A stretch of 64,000 bases of DNA from Bimuria novae-zelandiae CBS 107.79 (Eukaryota; Ascomycota; Dothideomycetes; Pleosporales; Didymosphaeriaceae): the NCBI GenBank assembly GCA_010015655.1, contig ML976672.1:740493-804492 (forward strand). Reading direction: 5' to 3'. The notes below the pieces were generated by a model. That model made no database searches. It was not told the DNA's origin and was given only the letters and a program-made list of their open reading frames with translations. Both the position numbers and the translations under genes were made by a program. Shown here one piece after another: positions 11,074 to 21,012 of the stretch (positions are counted from its first letter, which is position 1; each line of letters starts with the position of its first letter).

Positions 11074-13584
11074 TTACCACCGCCCACCCTGCATCCTTCC
11101 CAACACACCCCTCACGCTCCCATCAAGAACAACATTCCCCTTAACGCTAAGCTCACGAATGCCACTCTGCCCACCCGACCCCTCATTCAGCCACCGCTGC
11201 AAGAGATCATTGCTCTCCTTGGGCTTGATATCCTGGCTCGCCGTGCCCACCGTAATATGCGCCACCGGATTCACCGTCTCGAAGACCACCTCCTCGTTTC
11301 CAGACCCTTCATCGTTCTGGACCTGTAAGGTAGCGGAGCCGTCGAGCCGGACGACGAAGCACATAATGCGGTCGTCGAAGACGAGGCGCTCGAGCTGCAC
11401 ATCACACTTGCCGAGCTCGGGCTCCCAGTTGCCTTTGTTGGTATCCGTCTGCGGGACGGAGGAGTGTAGCTGGAGAAGCTTGTCCCAGTAGGCTTGGTTG
11501 TCGGCCTGGGACGCGCGGTGCATGAGCGTGACATGGAATTCGTTCTGGATGCGGCGGGACTGCTGGAGTTGGCGGTACATGCGTGCAGTGTGAGGGTCTT
11601 GGTCGCGGAATAGGGCGTCGAGAATGGAATTGATGCGCTGGGCGCTCAGACGCACGGAAAAGTATTCCATCTTGGGTTGCTTCTTGGGCTGCATTGCCTT
11701 GGGAGTGTTATTCTGGCTCTGGCTCTGCTGGTTGCGGTTGTTGTTGCCACCATTGCCACGGGACAGGTCCATCTTGAAGTCTGGGCGGTACTCGTTCAGG
11801 GCCCAGTTGATGGCATCGTCCATGTCTGCGTCCGTGGGCATGTCGCGGCCTTCAAAGAGAGCTGGGTAGGTCTCGTAGAGCTTATTGATGATGATCTCGA
11901 GGTTCTCGCGCGAATCGACAACGGGATCGAGATGGATGATGAGATCGAAGTTCTCGTCAGGCGGCTCAGAGGGGTCGGCAGGCTGGAAGCGGTGCATGAA
12001 GCCCTCCATGATTTCGATGATCTCCCCCGGGCCTTTGGAGCCTGCCTGGATAGTTTGGTGGTTGTCTCCACGAGCAAGCACACGGTCGCGCGTCGCCTTT
12101 CGGATGTCATCGTAGTTTGTGCGCTCATGTACGTAGTGGAGCGCAACGAAACGGGCGTCCTTTACGGTCTTGGATATGTCGTTGATGAGCTGTTCACGTT
12201 CACGCAGCTGATGGTTGTTGCGGTCTGCGATAACAACCGAATTCGTAACAAGCATCGAGGAGATTGTGTCTGCAAAAATTTGCCCTCGGCCCTTCTTCGC
12301 CTTGACGTTGTCGTTCTGATAGTGGCCCCATCCGAACAGCTTGACGAGAGCCAATGCCAGGGTAGTCTTGCCGCATCCAATGGTCGCGATGGGCACGAGC
12401 ACGATGTTGTTCTTGACCTGCTTGCTCTCGATGTTCCCAGTTTGGAGCTCCTGGCGAATAATTTCTGCTCCCGTGGTACCTCGCTCGCGCAGGAAGTCAT
12501 CGCGTAGCTTGATGATGCCATGGTTCTGGTTGTACTGCTTCGCCAGACCGGGCTGCTGCAGGAAACGCTTACGGGCGTACTCCAGATACTCCTTGGTAAT
12601 GGCCTGATGTTTTTTGTAGCGCGGAGGCTTGCCGCCGATGATCTGCTTGGTGCATTCACGCCACTGGCGGTACATCAGGTACGGCTCCTCGAACTTGTAT
12701 TTGAAGAACCAGTCTTCCCAAGGGGCGTCCGCAGTCTCGCGCGCCTGGCACCGAATCACGAAGCCCTCCGTGTCGCGTCCGGCATAGTTGCCCGTCTCGG
12801 CGACCTTGTCCAGGAATGTCCGCACCTGGTTGATGTCGTCCTCCATGATATACTGGACCTTCTTCATTCCCCACTCGTCGGCAAACTTGTCGACCAGGGG
12901 GCCGGGGTATGTGACGAAGTGTGGGACGTTGAGGTTGATGCCGTGAACGTACAGGCCAGCCTGCTCGGGGGTATATGCCAGGACATGCTCCTCAAACTCG
13001 TCGTCGCAGAGCTCGGCTACCAACGTAGCGTTCATCTCACGCAGCTTCTGGGCCAGATCCTTCTTTGTCTTGCCGACGCTCGCGAGATGCTTCTCGGCCC
13101 ACTTCTCGCCAGCACACGCATGGCTGAGCTCGACGTCGCCTCGTGCGCCGGTGGAGTGTTTGCTGCACACGAGCAGCGTGCCGTCATCCAATCCGGAGAT
13201 GAATATGATGCAGCCGTTCTCCTTGACGCTGAGCTCGTACGGTCCACGTGTATTCTGCTCGACGTTCCTCCACTCGGTCTTGCGTACTTCGCCGTGGTTG
13301 AAGAACTTGTCGTAACCTCGCACCACAATCTCATCCTTGCCGTCCAGTGTCCTGTAGGTGAAGAGGCCGCGCGCGTATGTCGGCAGGTGCTCCTTCTTGT
13401 AGTCCCAGTCGTTCATCTTCCACGAGTCGACCGAGCGGCCATTGGGCAGCGGGAATGTGTGTTTCCGCACTGAAAAGCCTTTGCCCTTGGATGTCTTGCC
13501 CTTGTGGCCTTCGAGCGCGTGTATGAGCTCTGTGACCTCTTTGTGGTCTTGCGCCACGTATGGAGCCTTCTGGCGGTGCGCCAT
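11074..13584 (-). CDS. TRL1: Fungal tRNA ligase Trl1 (ligase-kinase-cyclic phosphodiesterase)
   Basis: Seals tRNA halves after intron removal and, in fungi, also joins HAC1 exons in the unfolded protein response. Counting from the ATG at 13584 the protein has 836 residues, close to yeast Trl1 (827). The N-terminal adenylyltransferase has K121 in KENGCI; the central polynucleotide kinase has a GCGKTT P-loop near residue 402; the C-terminal cyclic phosphodiesterase has two HxT motifs, HVTLMH near 683 and HITVGT near 774. No intron is needed. The frame stays open upstream to an ATG at 13815, which would add a 77-residue Arg/Ser/Leu-rich leader coded by a minisatellite; I prefer the inner ATG because homology begins just after it. 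Confidence 0.93.
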   Translation of the reverse strand: MAHRQKAPYVAQDHKEVTELIHALEGHKGKTSKGKGFSVRKHTFPLPNGRSVDSWKMNDWDYKKEHLPTYARGLFTYRTLDGKDEIVVRGYDKFFNHGEVRKTEWRNVEQNTRGPYELSVKENGCIIFISGLDDGTLLVCSKHSTGARGDVELSHACAGEKWAEKHLASVGKTKKDLAQKLREMNATLVAELCDDEFEEHVLAYTPEQAGLYVHGINLNVPHFVTYPGPLVDKFADEWGMKKVQYIMEDDINQVRTFLDKVAETGNYAGRDTEGFVIRCQARETADAPWEDWFFKYKFEEPYLMYRQWRECTKQIIGGKPPRYKKHQAITKEYLEYARKRFLQQPGLAKQYNQNHGIIKLRDDFLRERGTTGAEIIRQELQTGNIESKQVKNNIVLVPIATIGCGKTTLALALVKLFGWGHYQNDNVKAKKGRGQIFADTISSMLVTNSVVIADRNNHQLREREQLINDISKTVKDARFVALHYVHERTNYDDIRKATRDRVLARGDNHQTIQAGSKGPGEIIEIMEGFMHRFQPADPSEPPDENFDLIIHLDPVVDSRENLEIIINKLYETYPALFEGRDMPTDADMDDAINWALNEYRPDFKMDLSRGNGGNNNRNQQSQSQNNTPKAMQPKKQPKMEYFSVRLSAQRINSILDALFRDQDPHTARMYRQLQQSRRIQNEFHVTLMHRASQADNQAYWDKLLQLHSSVPQTDTNKGNWEPELGKCDVQLERLVFDDRIMCFVVRLDGSATLQVQNDEGSGNEEVVFETVNPVAHITVGTASQDIKPKESNDLLQRWLNEGSGGQSGIRELSVKGNVVLDGSVRGVLGRMQGGRW

Positions 13585-13670
13585 GGTCGCGGTTGTGCGG
13601 AATTGGGAGAGCACTCGGGTGGGTGACTGGACTAGCTGTGTGGTAGAGTGTAAGTGGGTTGGTGGTGGGA

Positions 13671-13760
13671 GTGAATGTAGTAAACGCAGTAAACACAGTG
13701 AACGTAGCGAACGTAGCAAATATGGCGAACCCAGTGAGCCCAGTGTACTCAGTGAGCGCC
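13671..13760. repeat. 9-bp minisatellite upstream of TRL1
   Basis: Ten imperfect tandem units of pattern GTGAACGTA / GTAAACGCA / GTGAGCCCA. It starts 87 bp before the TRL1 ATG, in its leader or promoter. A 9-bp unit keeps any reading frame open, which explains the open frame upstream of TRL1. Confidence 0.85.
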
Positions 13761-14303
13761 TTGTACTCAGATCACAGACACGTCGCAGAGTCGCGTGTCT
13801 TAAGCAACCCCCCATTCAGGCAGCGACTCAACAAAAGCAGAAAGAACGAGCGCGTCAAGATGACTCATGCAGCAAAACCAACAAACAAGGGCGTCTCTTA
13901 CCGTATCGCTCGTACAGAATAATGAAAGGGCGGAAGCGTGTAATTCAGAGTCATCGCATTCGCAGGCGCGCAATTTTGGCAGGAGCAACAATCAGACGTC
14001 ACAGGTCAGTGCGGAGAGTTAGGGCGCGGGGCGGCTGGACCCCACCATAAAAATGTCCCCGAACACCATGGGATTGAAACTTACAGTTGAGCTCAGCCTG
14101 TTGAACATGTAGGGGCTCCTCCATACTTCACGAAATTGTAGACTTCCTGCTAGTGATGGTACTTGCATTGCGAACTACATACACGATGCTTTTGTAACGC
14201 TTCAAGACATACAGTTGTTACTACAAAGGGGTATCATGCCCATCCCATGCCCATATCAAATAACGCCATGCTATGCCTGAAGTACATTCCCCATCCCTCC
14301 CTC
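13761..14303. other. Intergenic between TRL1 promoter and THO3 3' end
   Basis: About 540 bp with no supported gene. Confidence 0.5.
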
Positions 14304-15356
14304 TCAGCTCAACCCCCCAATAATCTTCAACCCCTGCGCATCCGCCGAATACGCCAGCACATACCGACTCGGATGCCACGCGACCTGCACCGCGGGCGCG
14401 CCCAAATCCACACTATGCACCACCTCTCCGCTCTCCACATGCGCCACATTCAGCTTCTTCTCCTCCCTATCCTCCGCCCCAGCACAAATAAAACTCCCAT
14501 CGAAGCTAAAATCAATGCTCTTCACCGCGCTCGTCGTCAAATCTAGCGTCCTCACGCAAATCCACTCTTGCGTGTCCCACAGGCTGACCAGCGCGTCGCC
14601 GCCTCCAGCCGCCACGTACTCTCCCGACGGCGAGTACGCGACGGCGTAGCAGCTCGCGGTATGCGCGTTTAGGCTGAGTGCGGTGCTCATCTCAGGGTAC
14701 CGCAGGACTTTAATGTACCCATCGCCGTTGGTCGTGTACAGGTGCGAGCCCGCCCAGTCGAACACGCACTGGTTCGTCTGCAGCGGCTCGCGGTGCTCAA
14801 ACGCGACGCGCATCGCCGCGCGGTCGATGGCGACGAGCCTGTTGTCCTTGCGCCCCGCCACCACGCTCGTCCCGTCCGGACACCACGCCAGCGTAAACGG
14901 GCTCTCGTCCTTGTCGTCTTTGGACCGCGGCGTCCCGGCGCCCACGCGCACTTCCCCCACGATGGCTTTGCTGCGGATGTCCCAGAAGCGCACCATGCCT
15001 TCGGTGCTGCAGCTCGCGAGCTCGTTCTCGTTGATCGGGTGGAAGGCTACGCGCTCGAGCCCGACTTGCGGCGGGGAGGGGTCGCCCGGGCGCAGTTTGG
15101 GCACCGAGGGGACCGGTGTGCGGAGCTCGGTGGAGTTCTTGACGTTGGGGCGTTCCGGGTTCCAGATGCGTAGTGTGCGGTCTGCGCTTCCTGTGGCAAT
15201 GAAGCCGCCTGTAGAGTTCCACGAGAGCGTGCGTATGCAATGCGACGACGAGACGCCCGGGCGCATGTTGTCCGTGTACGTTGACGTTTTGAGTTTGCGG
15301 AACATGGGCGGAAAGGCATCTTTCGCGAGAGAGCGCCCGCGTTGCGTGGGCGCCAT
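14304..15356 (-). CDS. THO3: THO complex subunit 3 / Tex1-like WD40 protein
   Basis: Part of the THO/TREX complex, which packages nascent mRNA for nuclear export. From the ATG at 15356 the protein has 350 residues. WD-type repeats are visible, e.g. ATGSADRTLRIWN, ELASCSTEGMVRFWDIR and VAAGGGDALVSLWD, filling nearly the whole length as in a seven-blade propeller. The N-terminus (FRKLKTSTYTDNMRPG) followed by HCIRTLSWNSTG fits the THO3/Tex1 family rather than other WD40 proteins. An upstream in-frame ATG at 15440 would add 28 residues and is less likely. No intron. Confidence 0.85.
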   Translation of the reverse strand: MAPTQRGRSLAKDAFPPMFRKLKTSTYTDNMRPGVSSSHCIRTLSWNSTGGFIATGSADRTLRIWNPERPNVKNSTELRTPVPSVPKLRPGDPSPPQVGLERVAFHPINENELASCSTEGMVRFWDIRSKAIVGEVRVGAGTPRSKDDKDESPFTLAWCPDGTSVVAGRKDNRLVAIDRAAMRVAFEHREPLQTNQCVFDWAGSHLYTTNGDGYIKVLRYPEMSTALSLNAHTASCYAVAYSPSGEYVAAGGGDALVSLWDTQEWICVRTLDLTTSAVKSIDFSFDGSFICAGAEDREEKKLNVAHVESGEVVHSVDLGAPAVQVAWHPSRYVLAYSADAQGLKIIGGLS

Positions 15357-15511
15357 TGCGGGGACGCGGGTAGAATGAGGGCAGAGGAAGGGCAGTCGCG
15401 GAAGACGTTTATCGAGTATTCGTGCTGTGTTGTAAGACATGCGATAAAAGTTCGAGGGAGCTTGAGCTTGGACGCGCCAAGCTACCCGGGCCTTTCACTT
15501 CCGTCAATCTA
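15357..15511. promoter_or_regulatory. THO3 upstream region
   Basis: About 155 bp between the THO3 ATG and the first MITE. The MITE insertion therefore marks the outer edge of a short promoter. No clear TATA box. Confidence 0.35.
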
Positions 15512-15708
15512 CTGTGGTATCCGGCGAAAGTAGTGTCAGTGGGGCTGTGGCGTTGCGTCTTGAAACATAGACATATGGCTGGATAGGAGTATGAGAGCCA
15601 ATCAATTCTGCTTATTCATAAGTAACAACCAATAGGTACCCTTTTATACGTACAGATATACGCACAGACCTTCGTCTCCACCGACACTACTTTCGCCGGA
15701 TACCACAG
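15512..15708. mobile_element. MITE A (197 bp, Tc1/mariner-like target)
   Basis: Termini CTGTGGTATCCGGCGAAAGT... and its exact inverse: the first 26 bp are perfectly inverted, and matching continues after one mismatch. TA precedes it (15510-15511); the right flank is TT. The interior has no coding frame. Size, TIRs and TA target fit a non-autonomous Tc1/mariner-type MITE. No second copy is in the window. Confidence 0.85.
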
Positions 15709-15710
15709 TT

Positions 15711-15940
15711 CGAGGAGCTCGTTTTTAGTGAGTCATACGCCAAGGTATTTCTATCTAACAGCATCACACCACAACTCTTTAAATAATAATAAAAAATATT
15801 AAATATATAGGAAAATAGCTCTAAACTGTCTCTTTTACCTCCTAGACTATTATAAATTATCATTAAATATTATGGTTGTGGTGCAGCGCTGTCACCTCGA
15901 AGATACCTTGGCGTATAACTCACTAAAAACGAGCTCCTCG
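15711..15940. mobile_element. MITE B, copy 1 (230 bp)
   Basis: Termini CGAGGAGCTCGTTTTTAGTG... are inverted over 38 bp with one mismatch, and weaker matching continues to about 70 bp. The core is AT-rich. Left flank TT, right flank TA. It abuts MITE A with only 2 bp between them. A second copy is at 45699-45931, which shows that it is a dispersed family. Confidence 0.9.
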
Positions 15941-16212
15941 TAGCACCGCGAAGCATCATCAATTCGAAGGACTGACTATTATTCATGTGTATAACTAGAT
16001 ACAGAACAGCAATTCGTCCATGAGACCGGTACAACAGCCGATGCCATCTACAGTACTACCGTCCTCTAACTAGATCACCACGAGCGACATACCCTCCTCC
16101 GCTCGGCTCGTCCACTTCCCGTGCAACTCCGTGCAGCGAACCTTTGGTGTATCCTACACCTTCGGTGAAGAACCCCCGTCGCCAAGGATGCCAAGTTCAA
16201 CCATACCGCCCT
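15941..16212. other. Intergenic
   Basis: No feature seen apart from short frames. Confidence 0.4.
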
Positions 16213-18220
16213 TCACGACGGTCCCGTGGAAGTTGAGGACTTCAGGGGATTGGATGACGTGAAGGACTCTGTGGTGGCCGCAGGCTTGCTTGATGTCCTC
16301 GGCGTGCTAGAACTCTTCGAATGTCCTCCTGTAGACGTTATCGTCGCATCAGAGGTCATAGACTTGCGTGAAGACGCCGAACTTCCCACCAGCACCGACG
16401 AGATTGAAGACGCAGTGGTGGTGGTAGGCCGGGTGGACACAGTGACCGCAGCACTGGACGATCCTGTGGTGCTTGTAGGAGGCGAAGATTGCTCCATAGA
16501 ACTTGCAGTTTTTATCCCAGACGAAGACAGCGTAGCAACGGCCTTGGGCTCGCTCGATGTGGTCTTTGCAGCCCTGGATGATTTCGCCACTGCATGAGTT
16601 GTCGACGTCGACGCTGAAAAGGTCAACGGCACAGAGACTAATGGCACAGGGTCCAAAGCTGCCGGGTTAGTCCTCGTCGTCGCCGATGAAGAACTTGACG
16701 GTACAGAACGCAGGTGTACAGAGGTCAGTGATGCAATGAGTGATGCAATGAGTGATGCAATGAGTGATGCAATGAGTGATGCAATGATGATTTTGCTGTC
16801 ACCATATGACTTGGACACTGCCTCAATCGGGACATTGGTAGGGAGCAATGGTTTAAGCAGACGCGTGTCGCCAATGATGGCGCTTTCATGCAGGGCACTC
16901 TGGATCAACTCGTATAGACCTGGCACAATAATCACAGATGCGCTGCTCACGGCGCTGTCATCCAGGAGAGACTTGATCGACTCGTAGAAGCCTAACCTAG
17001 CAGTCACAAATGCGCTGTTCGTACCCTTGTTTCTTTTGTCCGAGGTTGGCAAAGTCGAAGTGGTTGAAGTGATGGTGATTTCGGTGGTGGGGTCGAACTG
17101 CGACAACAGGCTTGACAAGTCTTAGAAGGGTCGGAAACTCGACGTCGAAAAGGATGCCGACGCATTCTTCATACCGGTTTGCGTCGCTGGCGTAGAATGG
17201 GACGTGATGTGGCTTGTTGACGTGGTGCTCTTGGCCGACGCAGTTGTGGTCGTCGACGAGGGAGGGTTGAAAATGATCTTCCCAAGCTATATTACATTAG
17301 CGTGGAATACGTAAAGATTGCAGGATGTGACAGACGTGTTCAAGCAGATCCGAGAGGGCCTCCTCGATCTGATTTACTGTGGTACTCGGTTGTGGCTCAA
17401 GACCTTTCCTCTTCGACGAGATATGAGAGGTATGAGTGCCGTTGATGATACTGATTGGGGCGGGGGCACTTGGGTGTTCAGGGACAAAGATCTCGCTGGG
17501 GTGAACGGTGTCTGGCGTCTCGTGCACCAGCTTGGAAGGAGCAGGGATGATGGTGTGAGCAGGAACCCAGGTCTTCGTGACGACGTCGAAAAGAGTCGTG
17601 GCTCTCGTTATTGTCGTGGCAGAAGTTGTAGGAGACCTGTAGATGTCGTAGGAATGGTCACCGGATGAAGGGTGACTCCGGATCTTTGTGACGACGTCGA
17701 AAAGAGTCGACGTTCTCGTTATTCTCGGGGGGACGTTGAAAAGAGCCGACGTTCTCGTTATTGTCAGTATGTCGTCAGAAATCGTCAATGTGCCGAAAAG
17801 AGTCGACATTCTCGTTATTGTTATGGTAGTAGTCTTTGCAAAAGATCCGTAGATATCGTGTGAGTGGGCACCAGACAAAGTATGGCCCTGGGTCGTCGTG
17901 TAGTAACTTGACGACGTTTCGGGTGAGGTAGATGCTGTTGCATTCTTCCAAGCCCCGGGAGTGTGGCCGCTGTGGGCAGGGACACCGACATCGGCTTTCA
18001 GGCCACAGGCAGTTGTAATGGTAGTCGTGACAGCTATGGCAGGCCTCATGCAGATTGAACGTGTATGATTGGCCCACCCGGCAGGCTTGGCCGCCGTGAC
18101 GCCCGTGGGGTAAGTGAAGCTACCCTTTGAGAGGACGCGGCGAGGATACGTGGCGTTGTTCGGTAGCCCTGCAAGGACGAGTAATGGGGGCAAAGTAAAG
18201 ATGAAGGCGGGGGAATGCAT
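16213..18220 (-). CDS. Ser/Thr-rich secreted repeat protein (gene model uncertain)
   Basis: Two adjacent minus-strand frames seem to belong to one gene. The upstream part (17297-18220) starts with an ATG and a signal-peptide-like stretch (FIFTLPPLLVLAG) and carries four to five repeats of the type ITRTSTLFDVVTK. The downstream part (16213-17118) has no ATG at its start, is very rich in Ser and Thr, and contains an ASLI tetrapeptide array. An intron near 17286-17338 (branch GCTAATG, acceptor ATATAG) would extend the first frame, but I could not join the second in phase with confidence. Composition suggests an O-glycosylated cell-wall or secreted protein. No known family recognised. Confidence 0.5.
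16727..16786. repeat. 12-bp tandem repeat, five perfect copies
   Basis: AGTGATGCAATG repeated five times without a mismatch. On the minus strand it codes for the ASLI array of the Ser/Thr-rich protein. The perfect copies suggest recent expansion. Confidence 0.95.
17570..17830 (-). repeat. Intragenic minisatellite of about 40-50 bp units
   Basis: The words GTCGAAAAGAGTCG and GTTCTCGTTATT recur four to five times with substitutions. On the minus strand they code for repeated ITRTSTLFDVV segments of the secreted protein. Confidence 0.7.
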
Positions 18221-19041
18221 CTTGAAAACGACACTGGAACGCTAGCGATATCAAACTGAGATGGGACAAGATGGGTGCTTGTGCATGTGGCAAAGCGGAG
18301 GATCGGTGAGAGGCAGCGCTTTTATTGATGCGGTCCATGCTGCCTGGTGGCTTCCGCGAGGTGGGAGCGCAGGTTCAAGTGCATCCAAAAAGGAAGAAAG
18401 AGAAGTTGACGTGCGGAAAGAGGAAGTACAAGCACAAGTGCAGGTACAGGTGCAGGTGCTTTCGAGAAAGGGAAGGACTGAACACGGCAAGATGCGCCAT
18501 TATCGAGCGGAAGGCGCGACCGAACGTGCCTTCCTAAACAACTCCTCCCTTGCAAAGAGATGCCTATAGAGAAGGTGCGAAAAAGCGCAAAAAGAGACCT
18601 ACTTCTTTGAGGGCCCTCGTATTGACCTGCTTCGATTGACCTTCTTCTCTTAATCAATCTCACCGCTAACAGGTTCGAACTCGTGACCTTTCGCATCTCT
18701 TCCCGTTTTTATAGAGTTTGCAGGCGAATGACAATTGTGCCACCTAATCTCTCGAAGAATGTAATTCACTTGAGGGTAGAGTACTATATAGGGGAAGCAG
18801 TGTGTTGTAGAGTCTGGGGCTGCATGAAAGGCGTTTTAAAAGGGAGCGCGTGCTTCACTCGAGTGATAGAGTTGGCTGGGATTATTTCTCTCGTGAACGA
18901 ATAACTCAACCCGTGGACTGCTACCACACAATCAACCGCCACCTCCACCGCAACCTTTCCTCCATCGCGATCATTGGTTCTTGAACCTAGCTGTGAGTGT
19001 CGAGCAATGCTTATTGATTACAGCTAACCTTACAATCCCTC
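18221..19041. other. Intergenic with a weak tRNA-like relic
   Basis: No coding gene supported. On the minus strand at about 18668-18745 lie an A-box-like TGGCACAATTG and a B-box-like GAGTTCGAACC, but acceptor and T stems do not pair well, so no tRNA gene is called. Confidence 0.4.
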
Positions 19042-19573
19042 TCAACTCTCTCCTTCACACACGCTCTCTCCCCCATCCTCATTTCCTTCAACATCGTACA
19101 CGATTTCTTCTTGATCTGCACGCACATCTTGATGCACTTCTCTGCCGGCCCTTCCTGCCTCTCGACCTCCTCCCTCTTGCCCTTCGCCTGCCCCGTCTCC
19201 CCCCTGTCTTTCTTCTCAGCGCTGTTCTTCTCGGTTCCGACTTGATTCCGATGTTCCGAGATGACCAGCTGCAGCTTCGCAAGGAAGTCCGCTATCTCAG
19301 GCGACTTGAGGGCCTCGTCGATGTTGTACGTTCTGTCCTTGATGGCGAGCTCCCTGACGAGGCCAGCGTCGAAGTCAGCGGTGATCTTTGCGTAAGCTCA
19401 GCGTCAAGCTCAATGTCGAGCTCGGGGGAGGTTATAGGGAAGTAAAGGTTGATGGTGGAGGGTTCTAGACTGGGGATGCTGGTGGAACTGGACGGTGAAG
19501 CTGGTGCTGGTGCGGCGACGGCAGCGGTAAAGATGGAGAGAGCCGCGAGACTTGAGAGGAAAGACAGCTTCAT
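19042..19573 (-). pseudogene. Small secreted protein, probably frameshifted
   Basis: The ATG at 19573 opens a clear signal peptide (KLSFLSSLAALSIFTAAVAA) and a 93-residue frame ending at 19292. Around 19390 a shift into another frame continues with protein-like, amphipathic sequence (ITADFDAGLVRELAIKD, then YNIDEALKSPEIADFLAKL) to a stop at 19042. No GT...AG pair explains the change of frame, so a one- or two-base indel, or a sequencing error, is likely. If the indel is real, the working product would be a 93-residue truncated protein. Family unknown; effector-like size and secretion are visible facts, function is not. Confidence 0.45.
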
Positions 19574-19735
19574 TCTGTGATGCTGGATGTCTGGAGGCTG
19601 AGATCTAACGTTGGTGAAGCAAACTTGAAGAGAGATTGAGGGATCTTTTGAATAATGTGCCAGAGAGAGGTTGGGCTGAGAGATCGAGGATATGCAACGA
19701 GATTGTTATCTAGGCTATAATTACACGTGCGCGTA
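19574..19735. promoter_or_regulatory. Upstream region of the small secreted protein gene
   Basis: Normal-GC segment between the ATG and the AT-rich block. No distinct box recognised. Confidence 0.3.
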
Positions 19736-20330
19736 CGCAGTCATATAGTAGTATTTACTAATTTAATAAGATTCTAGTGTTAAAGTACAGCGCTAAAGGC
19801 AGATTTATAAAATATAAAAAAAAATTTATTATAAAAAAAAGTATATTACTTACCTATTAAATTAATTTAATTTATTTCAGCATTTATTTTATTTATATGC
19901 TTATATTTATCAATAATAGTTAATCCTAATTTAGCTTTACTACTAATTTTATAATAGCTTATAAACTATAACTTTTATATTAGTATTTAGTTTAACGTAG
20001 TACTTTTTTATTAAAAAAATATAAAATGCTAAGTTTTACTAAAGCTTTACTACCCTATTAACTATACATAAACTCCGATTATAAATTACTTTAAAAAAAA
20101 CTTATATTATTCATTTTTACTAGCCTATTATACTGTAAATTAAAATTAAAGAGTAATATAAGAAAAAAGAGCTTCGATAAGCTAAGTAAAAAAACGCGTA
20201 TGTAATTTTTAAAGTAAGTAAAATACTATAAAGGATACTTTACGGTAGGCCTTACTCACTACACTAAACAAGGCTTACATTAGCATATAGTTAGTGTAGA
20301 AATTAGTGTAGGAAAATTAATAAAGGTGAG
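19736..20330. other. AT-rich degraded block
   Basis: Composition drops sharply to AT-rich, TA-dense sequence without frames, like the RIP-degraded DNA at 5.4-6.8 kb. Probably an old, unrecognisable repeat. Confidence 0.6.
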
Positions 20331-20871
20331 GATGTGCAATAAAACTTGGGGCAGATATGTTAAGCATTTCGAGCAGGTCGTTGCAATGGTTGTTGAAGAG
20401 ATGGCGTGTGACCGTTCTAGTAGCTGACTACACAAGCTTGCTGGAGCAACTTACCTATGGTACCTAGGCGGGTTTCGTTGGCGTCTCTGTGCGAATTTCA
20501 GATCATGCGGTGCTCTGTCCCTCCATCCATGGAGAAAGGTTGCGAGTCACAATTTATTACCAATTATTACCATATATGATGAATGAAGAAAAGAAATATC
20601 CATCGTAGGGCAGTGCACCGTTGTCCGATCAGACGAAGCTACCCTATTGAGGAACCGTGGAACTGCCATCACGCTACGGGCCCGGACAGCTCAAGATCCA
20701 TGGAAACATAAGCTGTTGGGCAGGCAGGCATATGAGGACAACAAGCTGTATTGCTATCTGCAGAAAAGAGTGTGTGGAGTGAGGAGTCTGCTGAGCGGAG
20801 AGAGAGCGGGCGAGCGTCTGTTGAGTCAGTAGTCCGTGCACTTAGGTGGTGCCTTCCACACACACTACCTC

Positions 20872-20896
20872 TGACGTCAGTAACGTGGCTATATAA
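20872..20896 (+). promoter_or_regulatory. CRE plus TATA promoter-like module without a gene
   Basis: Palindromic TGACGTCA at 20872-20879 followed by TATATAA at 20890-20896. Rightward there is only a 21-codon frame at 20922, and the decayed methyltransferase lies on the other strand. TGACGTCA is the ATF/CREB-type bZIP site in fungi. Confidence 0.4.
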
Positions 20897-21012
20897 GCGG
20901 ACCGGTGGGTGTTAACGCGCAATGACCAACGATGGAATTGTAGAGCTTTTTCTGGCTTATGCTTGGAACGATCTTTCCATTTCCTAGCGGTCAATCGCTG
21001 TACCCTAACCCT

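Noticed and set aside
11677..12507. 276-codon plus-strand frame inside TRL1
   Set aside because: Antisense to the kinase domain of TRL1; amino-acid content is that of a mirrored GC-rich gene and no domain is present. The same holds for the 317-codon frame at 12520-13473.
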